From the NCBI GenBank assembly GCA_034687125.1, contig JAQGBZ010000104.1, positions 124,001 through 188,000 on the forward strand: a stretch of 64,000 bases of DNA, given 5' to 3'. Origin of the DNA: Neelides folsomi. Lineage: Eukaryota; Arthropoda; Collembola; Neelipleona; Neelidae. Under the pieces are notes generated by a model. It did no database searches and was not told the origin of the DNA. It saw nothing but the letters and a program-made list of their open reading frames with translations. Shown piece after piece: positions 54,794-64,000 of the stretch (its first letter is position 1; each line of letters opens with the position of its first letter). A program made the translations under genes and the position numbers.

Positions 54794-56345
54794 ATGGAGA
54801 CTTTTATAAGACCATCAATTGTGATAGCAAGCACGACCGCTTTGATTTTACCTGAAAACATTGTCAAAGGTTAATAATAATTTAAAAAAATAACTAGAAT
54901 TTAAAATAGTTGGGTCAATGGATTTTCTTTTACATTTTTAGATATTTTGGAAGTTAATGAGATCCCCAGCCCAGTTAAAATTGTGGGTGTTGTTGAAGCA
55001 TGCGGCTATCCTTGGCACATTGAAACAAAATATTATTCAGCTGATGTAAATTTATGTACTTTGAATACGAAAACGCTTGGAACGAAGGAATTTGCTGAAT
55101 CTGTCGAAGCTCTCATTTTATGCTTTGATTCTAACTCGGTATGAATCATTTTTACAACATGAAGATTTAATAAACAATCAATTTATTGATTTATATTGAG
55201 CTTTTCTTATTAAAATATCTTGATTATAGGAAACTGCGATAAATGATATTGAACAATGGTTTACCTTTACCAAAGAATTTGATCCTGACATAAAAATCTT
55301 AATTTGCAATTGCTGCGCTGAAAATCCTCCTCAAAATTCCGTATCAAAAGTTGAAGGTGAATGTTCAATTTAAGATTTTCCATACACATAACTCTAATTG
55401 ATATTTTTGTAAAGCAATATTATATCCTTATTCATATTATCTGTTAATGTTTAATAGCGCAAAAGTGGTGTATCAAAAATGGATTTGAACTTGTTGAGTT
55501 AAATCCTGAAGAAGAAGCTCAAGACTCGGATGTTGAAGATGATTTTGCTGAAAGTCTCGGAATGAAACGGGTCATTCAGGCTTTACAAGCCCACATGTGG
55601 CAAAATCTATCATTAAAAGGTTAACACTTTTATAACAATTAAAAAATCAATAATGACTAAAAATCAATGAATCTCAATAATCTCTCACTCAGTGTTAGTT
55701 AAATAATGTCATTTCAAAAAAATATTTTTCTTTACTGTGAATTTTAGACTATCAGAGCAGCCTTACTTCCAATCTTCAAAGTGCTATCAAATGTATGGAA
55801 TCAGTGAATTTAAAAGAAAACAATTCCACAGAAAAAGATTCAAAGGCAAAGAAAATTGCAATTGTGAAACCAATGATGAAATCCGAAATGGTCGAAGAAT
55901 CAAATAAAGAGAAATCTCCAGTCGAACTTTCAAATGTTTCCAATTTAAATGGTCCCGAGCAAGGGAGTTCAAGAAATGACGGCAGACTTCCTGTTATAAC
56001 TACCAAAGACGAAAATACAAGTAAAGATTTAAATTCATTAAAGAAATTATAATGACTATATCAGTATAGTACATAAAAATATTAAATCTTAATTTGGTTG
56101 AATTTGTAGATTCCATGGTGGAAGCCATCGATTCGATGGGAGAAGACACATTTGAGCAACTTTTCCAAAACCTGAACGAAATGAAGGCCAAAGCAGAGAG
56201 TCTTTCCCCAACGCAGAGGAAGGTTTACGCTGAGAAAATGGCAATTGCATTTTGGAGAAGCATCGGAGGAAATGAGTCTGAAATTGATGGATTGTCCTCT
56301 GAAGATGAGAGTGAGGGGAGAAGCCAATCCCAACAGATTAATTAG
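54794..56345 (+). CDS. AAGAB: Alpha- and gamma-adaptin-binding protein p34
   Basis: Cytosolic chaperone for AP-1 and AP-2 clathrin adaptor assembly. Exons: 54794..54869, 54942..55138, 55230..55356, 55458..55619, 55748..56020, 56110..56345, giving 356 residues (human 315). The N-terminal pseudo-GTPase-like domain has [68 protein letters not shown] Lys/Glu/Ser-rich linker (about 195-275) is longer than in vertebrates. The C-terminal AAGAB helix pair is well conserved: [51 protein letters not shown]. All joins are phase-consistent; the fifth donor (ACAA|GTAAAG) was set by the match of the next exon. Confidence 0.94.
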
Positions 56346-57605
56346 CTCACTTCACGAGACTCCTATTAGAACACTACTTTGTTTCGTTCCACTCTATAAA
56401 TTCTATTTAGGGTCAGAGCCGGCGGGTTAGAAAAACCCATTGGTTGTTTACACAATCCTTTTAGCCAATTTCTTTCAATTCTAAAATACCATGTGTGTGA
56501 GAATCGATTTTTCATCCTCCTATTTGTTAACAAACTTCGCTAGGTCTTGTTTACTTTATTTAGCTTTGAAAAAATTTAACCCTTTTTAATAATTGGGGTT
56601 TCTTTGATATTTGGTACTTCTTATCTAATATGACTGATATGCATGTTAAGTCGATGTTGAGAACGACTGGTTTAAGAATTTTTCCTACTTTGTTGATTTT
56701 TATTTCAACAATACTTTTATGAGTACTTTTTTAATTTCCAATTTATTCGTGCTAATTTGTATGATTAGAATGAGGTACATAAATATTTCTTTTTCGGTAA
56801 GATTTATGTGATTAACATTTATTATTATAAATTTATTAATACAGATACGTTTATGTAGATAATTAGTTGATGGATTGAATAAACATAATATTACTTATAT
56901 AAATCACCAATTGTTAACTTAACAATACAAAGAAAACGGATTTTTGTAATTTTATTATTTAACAATGGAATAAATGAATTAAATTTTTATTAGAGAACAA
57001 AATCTCTTAATTGGATTCAAAATTCGATTTAATAATCCATTCAACAATTTCGCAAATATTCATTATACAATATTACAATTTAAAAGTCGATTATAGTACA
57101 TATATCATATTTATACCAAATACAACATTCGTATTGTATTCTCATTTCACATTTGCTCATTTTGCATCTCAATTCTCATAAGTATATCATATCTTAACTT
57201 TCTCCCAATTTAAATTTTAGTTCAAATTAAGTTATTTTATTACGCAATAGTTATAATTATTTATAGGTAATGTACGATCAATAGTATACATAGACTATAA
57301 TACATGCAGGAATATCAAGAGATCCAATGTAAAACTAAAATCTAACTAATGGATAGTTCCAATGAAAGAAATATTTATTCGCCATTCCTCATAAATATTT
57401 TGACAGGTCACTGAGAAGTTTATAAAATAGGTAATAGGTGTTTATTATATTCATTAAGAAGGAATTCGTCTTTACATGAAAGCCTGAATGTGTTCATGAT
57501 TAAAATAATAACTTAAATACTTTTAAGATAATCGTATTCATAATAAAAAGGCCAACTTTTTGAAAATATTACAATACAATACTTCATACGTAACGTAATC
57601 GTAAT
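56346..57605. other. Convergent intergenic spacer
   Basis: AT-rich 3' UTR space between AAGAB and the GPCR gene. No coding or repeat family was seen. Confidence 0.75.
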
Positions 57606-60600
57606 TCAACGAAGGAAATGAGACGTATGGCATTTGGAGATTGGATCAGGAAGCGGGAGTCTATTGAGAAACCTCGGATGAAAAGCCCCAAGATTTGCTT
57701 CATTGGTGGAGGAGTTTCGGTTCCAAGCTTCCGGAGACGAAGAGTGTTGAATATTCCGACAACAGCAAGAGCAGCAAACGCACTTTCTCCCATCGAAACA
57801 ACACTCTGAAGGACATGGACAGGAACAGCAAGAGAAGCAAGATTGGAGCGGAGCCCATTGTGGGAGATAGGACAAAATCGGCTGTTTTTGGAATCGTACG
57901 AAGGCGGATCTGTTCAGTCTCCAAGACACGACGGGATTAATGGCACTATGTGCATGGCCAAGGAACAAGGAAAAAGGAATCAGGAGCCGAACCAATCTGC
58001 AACGAAAAAATCATCTAAATCAATTCTCCCATTTATACATTCAATTACAATGAAGCTGTCAGAAATGGTTTCTCCGGAATCATAAAAAAATCTGTTCCTT
58101 GCAGCAGGTTTTATAAATCCGAGTTTCCTAAGAATGAACTGTTTTAGATGGGGAGTCGCCTTGAGCTTTTCTTCCGATTGCCCATTAAGGCTATTAGTGT
58201 TATAACTTTCGATAATACTTTCTTCTTAAACTTCTTGTTGAGACTTCTATTCACAATGTCAGAAACTCACAAGTTGAAGACTTACATTTATACCAAATCA
58301 AAGGTTTACGAAAAATAAATAGTACCAATATATCAGGTATATTTGCTACATCAGTATTGTGTCTTTAACAGTTGGTGTATAAGAGATCCTCGTATGAATT
58401 CTGAATTTTGTTATATAAGTACCTGTATAAATCTCATAAATGTCTGTGGTAGTGTGTATGGGTTTTGTGTCTAATCCCTCATTTTCTTTTCTATCAATTT
58501 TCAATCTATCCTTCATTCTCAATTTTCTTGCCAAGGCGAAGAAATGGCGAAGAAATGAAAGTTGAGGCTCGAGGGCTTGAGCTTTTCTTTCAATCTCACT
58601 CCCACTATTTCAGTTCTTGGCTTTCGGCTCAAACTTTCATCTTCACTGATGAGTAAAAAATGACGCATTGATTCATCCTTAATTCTTTACTTTAGTTAGC
58701 TTGGTTAGAAAACTCCTTTTACAATACAATTTGCATTTTAAGTTTTACTTTTATTTGTGTTTAAAAAACAATTTTCCAATATTATAGCCAAATTCATACT
58801 ACAGAAATAATTTATAAAAGGTATAATAATTAAAATTACAATTGGATAAATTGCGAAAAGGAGATTGTAAAATTCATTTGGGGAAAGTGATTTTGAGGTT
58901 ATTATGAATTGACCTTTGGATTGAAAGTGCGTAAATACATAATAAGTGATCTTTAAAGAAAATATGTACAGGGCAAGGTTTAAGTTTATTAGCCCAGCCG
59001 AGAAATGATTTGAGGTCGGAATCTCGTTGTTCATTGAGCTATAATCATAAAAGAAGTCTCTTTTATGATCTCCTCCCTCGCTGCTCCCCTTGTTCGCTTC
59101 AACAGAGGAATGGATCGGTGAGTGGCTCAAACCCCAACTTTACGATCTTTCCAATGCCCGATGTCAAGGCTCGAGTTATAATTAAGTTTTACGACCCGGG
59201 ATGAATAAATGGACTTAAACACCGAGGTTGCTGTAAAGTTTTGTCAACTTGGAAAGTATTAAACTAAATGTATTAAAACTATTAAAACTAAATAATAAAC
59301 TATTTTATTAACTCATTTAGGAAAAAGTGAAGGACTTGATGTTTAAAACCAAGGTTAGAGAAAGATGCAAATGAGAATAGTTAATGATCCGTACGATTTC
59401 TCAGTGGCGAACATTTCCCAGAGAGCACACACCACGTGGGGCGCCCAGCAAAAGACGAAGACAATGGCAAGGGCGGCTAAGAGATTCGCCGCTCTTCGTC
59501 GGCTCCTAAATGATTGAGAGGAGTAGGTTGGGAGGAGCGGCGGAGGTTGGCGGATTGTCGGGATTTGGCTTTTTGAAAGGAGCTTCTTTCGGAGTCGTCG
59601 GTGGGCTCGGATGATTGAGGTTTCACGCCTCGCTGCCCTCAATGGAATATTTTTTGGATTCCCATTTGAGGACATGGCTGAACCTCGACGAAGTCCTTGT
59701 CCAAATGATCGAACGCCCCTCGTTCGATTCCCACTACTGGTGTTGTTCGTTTGATGCATTTCGGAAATTTGACGAAAAGACTCCAAGTCAGCCTTTAAAT
59801 AAATATCAAATAAATATTTGAATACAGTAAGATAAACACCTTTAACTACATGTACAATACAATACATTTATGAAATAAGTTTATAGGATTTGTCAATGCA
59901 TTTTATTATTGTTATTACTTTCTGTACTTATTGTTAAAGTCAAGTGTGAGTAAATGCAAATATATAAAATGGTCGTTGTTGAATATTTCATATTATTTTA
60001 AAAAAATGATGGTTGAGTGAGAGAATGGTTTGTGGCATATGGAGTCAATTGTATTTACAAAAGACTGAGGAAAGGCGACGCTTTGTGGTGAGTTGAGATA
60101 AAGTTTATATTATATTTATCGACCCGAATTTTGGAGTGGATGCATGGTGTTTTTAAGGTAAGAATCTCATCTCTGGAATTCCAAAAGAATTTTCAGTGTA
60201 AATAGAATTGAGCATAAAATTCAGCGACGGAAATATTACTTTCCCATATCTCCCACTTTACATACTTAAGTTAATGACTCCCGCCCACACACTTCCTCTT
60301 ATGATTATTAAAATTAGTCCTTGAATATTGATCGAAATCTCTGTCGGGAGGCAAGCCTTGTAGCAAAGAGGAAATAAAATATTCAAATTTCCCAATTTCA
60401 CCACAATAAACCTGATGAGATGGAATTTGCAATGGGTGAATTAATAATTACCAACTCACTTGGATTTGCAACCGGAGGAAAATGTCATCATCATCCGAGT
60501 TAGGATCACAAGGTACGAGTTTCCGTGACGGATTCTTCGAATTTTCGATCATTCCGTTGTTTGGTCCTGGGCCAATGTTGGTTGTGGGTTCCCTTGCTAC

Positions 60601-62436
60601 AATGATCACTTGCTTGGGTTTGGTTCGGGCCTTGTCGAGTCCAAGTCCCTGAAGTTGAGCCGTGAGTTTCTGGCTCACTGAAGCATGGCAAGCGGCGACT
60701 ATCAATGCAGGAGACACGAATGCCGTTCCCTAAATCAATTTATTATCAAAATTAAATAAACATAAAATAATAAATCACAGGTTTTTTATTGGGTCTAAAA
60801 AATTGCTATTGACAGATATTGTATTACAAAGTTTGTAATTACCTGTATACTACCATATGTAAAAACTTTAGATTTTGCAAATTATTGGCCATTAAAATTT
60901 TATTGATTTTAGGAAAAAATATTTACCAAATACGTGGCCGCATATGCAAGTTGAAGCCCTGCGTTTGTCCAATGCTCTAAACATCTCCCTGTCCATTCCC
61001 ATTGCCAGTTTGATGAAGATGAATTGGTATGAATCTGGAAAGTTAAATTACTTTTATGTACAAGGATAATTACCAATTTGATTAAAACAACCATGGGCTA
61101 GAAGCTTGAGCCAACAAGACGTCAGCCTACCTTTTATTTACATTTATTCCAAAGAAGTATATTTATACAAGAATTTAAGAATACAAAACTTGGTTGGTAA
61201 TAAGTAAGGAAAGTGACTAATGCGCTTTACTGATTTATAGATTACACCGCATCCTTAATCATTAATGTGTTGAGTCTTGGGCCAACTAAATAATTCAATG
61301 TTAGATAATGGGTGAGAGGTCGGGAAGAGTAATGGATTACGAATGAGCAAGCATTTATTAGATGTAGTTTAAGTTCCTCCAAAGGAAGTTTTAAGGAATG
61401 ACTCTCGAGTAATGTAATTAAATATTATGCCCCTCTGATTGTGGAGGACCGATGTACAGGGCCGATGTAGTGAAAGGGGAGAAGACAAGGAGAAAGAAAG
61501 TTTAAATTGAAGTAGTTTGTTTAGGTTAGGGAGAGGTCGAGTTCAACTTTTGGTATTTGAGGAGATCAACTTGGAATCCCTGTAGGTTGGCTCGAACGTA
61601 ATCTCACTCCGCTAATCTCGTCTCCTCAAAGGAATAGCCTCCCTTCTCATTGAAGGGATTATTTAATGTTCTATCTCTTCATTCTCCCAAGAGCTATTAA
61701 ATTAATTTAGTTCCTTTATGACACTTCATGTGAACCAGCAGAGGGTTTAATAATTACTCCATCTGTTTCACTTTCTCTACTAATATAACATCCTCTACTA
61801 ATAAATGAATTTATATACCATATTGTATATGTAAGGTGCATACAAGTATACTAAAAAGGTATTCCAACGTGTAGGTATTCATACACTAATTTTCCATCTC
61901 TGATCTGGGTTTCAAATGGAGTAAATTTCAGTAAATGAGAATTTAATTATCAATAGATGAAAGGAATATTTGCATATGAATGTTTGAGCCATGATTTACA
62001 CTTGAGTTGCCATTTGGACCCGATTCTACTTCCCATTCTCTCGCCCAAAATGTCGGAGCGGCGACGAGGCTGGCCAGGATCCAAATGCTCACCATCGACA
62101 GGGCAACGAACCTCTTTTCCCTGAACCTGGAATTGGAAAATGAATTTTAATATTATGAGTAATAAATGGAATTGAGAGAAAGGGTCTTTCGGAATGATTT
62201 ACAGGTTTAAGTGGTTGGATAAGACTCCAGAGCATTGCTCCGAACGACTTCAATGTCTCCCAAGGCGGGTGGGGGAAAAATTTAATTTTGCTAAATACCT
62301 TTGTGTGAATCTCGGGTGTCGGAGAGCTGCCCACCTGTCGAGAGACAGAAGGGCCAGAGACAAAGTGCTCGCTGCCACTGGAGTTCTTTGAAGTAATGGA
62401 CCCAATTGACACATCCATGAGACGAGGAATCCAGGC
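57606..62436 (-). CDS. Rhodopsin-class GPCR, 5' partial
   Basis: Orphan class A G-protein-coupled receptor at the plasma membrane. Six minus-strand exons: 62299..62436, 62000..62126, 60927..61034, 60460..60729, 59395..59792, 57606..57996, all phase-consistent, giving 476 residues; helices 1-2 lie beyond the right edge. TM3 starts PGFLVSWMCQLGP, with its disulfide Cys, and ends SLALLSLDRWAALRHPRF (DRW for DRY). TM4 is FVALSMVSIWILASLVAAP, extracellular loop 2 has WQWEWTGRCLEHW, TM5 is YAATYLGTAFVSPALIVAAC. A long third intracellular loop (over 150 residues) crosses two exons. TM6 is AANLLAALAIVFVFCWAPHV and TM7 is FLGHAHSAINPVVSW (NPxxY lacks Tyr). The tail is extraordinarily cysteine-rich, or may be spliced to another frame; see findings. 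The ligand cannot be named. Confidence 0.85.
57997..59394. other. Long intron of the GPCR gene
   Basis: 1.4-kb intron between the TM6 and TM7 exons, with a GTACGG donor. A 130-codon minus frame (58738-59130) lies inside but is not needed, since the flanking exons join in phase. The two further introns at 59793-60459 and 61035-61999 (667 and 965 nt) hold nothing recognisable. Confidence 0.6.
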
Positions 62437-64000
62437 CTATTGTCATTTAATAAACCTCAAAAATAATTTCACAATTTCTTTTTATACTCCTTACAAATAC
62501 GAGACATAGCAGGGGAAATAGAAACGTTTACTTCACCTAAATTAAATACGTTCATTCTAAATTTTGAATCCATCGAGTCGTTGTGCTTTTTATAGCCAAA
62601 ATATACATATTATTATTATGGATAACAATTTGAAGCCCATTTTATTAAATAGGCCTATTTCATTAAATATGTCAAATTGGATAAAATTCATTTAAGCTGA
62701 TTATTTATTGGATGAAACTTTGCAACTTGGATAAAGTTGTTCAAATGCGACGCGACAAACTTTTATAAATAATCCGATTTTTCGCTACTGTTGAGCCATC
62801 AATTTTACAAAGTTTAAAAAAGTAAAAGTTTTGACCAAAAAAGCTTTTCAACTACTGGATCAATTTACATGGGCTATTGGACATGTTCAAGTTGATTCAC
62901 CTTTAACTTACCCAAAACACACCTTGTTATGATGAGAATGAATAAAAACCAGAATTTTTCCCCTTTTATCTTCAAGATTTATGACATTTACGAGTCCTTA
63001 TGAATACTATGTTGAATACCAAAGGTATGAATACCAATACTAAGCATTTTAGAAATCCTAGACGTATTTGTTCTCCGTTTATAGCAACTCAGGGAAAACT
63101 CAAGCGAATTTTTAGTTGGATGAAAAGGAACAATTTTTTCAATGGTTTGGTTCTTATTCAAAAATTCATGCCTTTTGCATTCAAATGACTTGAGTAATAC
63201 ATTGAGTTTTTCATATCGATTTTCACATTTTTTCTCCCATAAATATTTTAATCAACGAATCGGTTCAAATGGAGATTTGAAAAAATAAGAGATTTTAAAT
63301 GTTTTTAACTTTTGCAATCTGAAAATTATTCATTCAATCATTCATTTAAATTATCGACATTTGTTCAAGAAATTAATTCATGAATTTTCCAATCATTTCT
63401 TATACAAAATAAATGGACACTTACTTTTAGATTTTGTATAAGAAAAGATTCGATTTTGGTTGATCTTAAAAGAAATATTATTTGTATACTGACTGACTTT
63501 GTGAGATATCTCTGTATCTAACATAAGCTTAAGAAGTTTTTCTCTGTGGTGATTTCCCACCGCCCGAGAATTGGCGACGTTGGATACATTTTAACGTGAC
63601 CATAAAAATGAAAGAGTTTGGAATCCTCTTTCTAACAAACAAACCGTAAAGGGATGAAGAGGTTTTCGAAGAATGAATTCTCTCTCGTTTCTCTTCATCA
63701 ATTATCATATTTCTCCGAATCTCATCATAAAATGCAAACAGAATCCTTTCACCTTTGAACTTCCTCCCTATATTATGTGGTCGATCTACAATATTACCTA
63801 TGTCTATACAGATAGTTTTATTATAGCATCAATCCTTTATATGTCTCACATGCTTTATAGATATAGCGCTCCATTCGACTTCAACACATTCCTAATTTAC
63901 TATTCCCAATTTATTCTCAAAGGCATGAATGAGTTTGAGTCATTCATAGTTGAATGAAACTAATGATTAATTTATTTATAATCCTTGTCACTGACATGCG
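62437..64000. other. Right edge, probably GPCR intron
   Basis: AT-rich sequence with no exon resembling GPCR helices 1-2 on the minus strand. The plus frames at 63000-63188 and 63673-63957 show no family features. Confidence 0.6.

Noticed and set aside
58738-59130. 130-codon minus frame as an extra GPCR exon
   Set aside because: The TM6 and TM7 exons join in phase without it and it has no helix-like or conserved segment.
59715-59735. tRNA B-box-like GTTCGATTCCC
   Set aside because: It lies inside the GPCR coding exon and no cloverleaf or A box can be drawn around it.
63673-63957. 94-codon plus frame at the right edge
   Set aside because: AT-rich hydrophobic peptide without similarity; no splice or promoter support.

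Overview
The window is nuclear DNA from an animal, very probably an arthropod. It is AT-rich, genes are compact, most introns are 50-200 nt with GT..AG ends, and all recognisable genes are metazoan. A Star-like FkbM protein and a Fuss/SKOR repressor fit an arthropod. A selenoprotein F gene with an in-frame UGA and a good SECIS hairpin argues against insect lineages that lost selenoproteins, so a crustacean, chelicerate or non-insect hexapod is likelier. This placement is inference. All gene structures were assembled by hand from exon, frame and splice-site reading.

Left part (1-13 kb): the 3' two thirds of a p66/GATAD2 (NuRD) gene, a fast-evolving A1CF/RBM46/DND-type RNA-binding gene, CAPZB on the minus strand, and the 5' part of a Fuss/SKOR corepressor gene. 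From 13.3 to 23.4 kb there is no convincing gene; AT-rich DNA alternates with GC-richer islands and looks like the intron or cis-regulatory domain of the SKOR gene.

Middle (23-41 kb): pyroglutamyl-peptidase I, magnesium-dependent phosphatase 1, a secreted pancreatic-type lipase, TRAPPC10 (minus) divergent from a CIZ1-like matrin-type zinc finger gene, and selenoprotein F (minus), which ends against the CIZ1-like gene.

Right part (42-64 kb): a riboflavin transporter (SLC52) facing pyridoxal kinase (minus), a Star-like protein facing PKA catalytic subunit (minus), a small secreted cysteine-containing protein of unknown function (minus), pyrroline-5-carboxylate reductase, AAGAB (alpha/gamma-adaptin-binding p34), and six 3' exons of a rhodopsin-class GPCR (minus) whose 5' end lies beyond the right edge.

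The genes are mostly unrelated housekeeping and signalling genes. The main points of interest are the selenocysteine gene with a 7-nt microexon and SECIS, two GC..AG introns, tandem acceptors, a mariner-type MITE in an intron, several strong hairpins or palindromes, and a GPCR tail open in three frames. I found no rRNA, tRNA, CRISPR, retroelement or operon-like structure, and no convincing new biological system.
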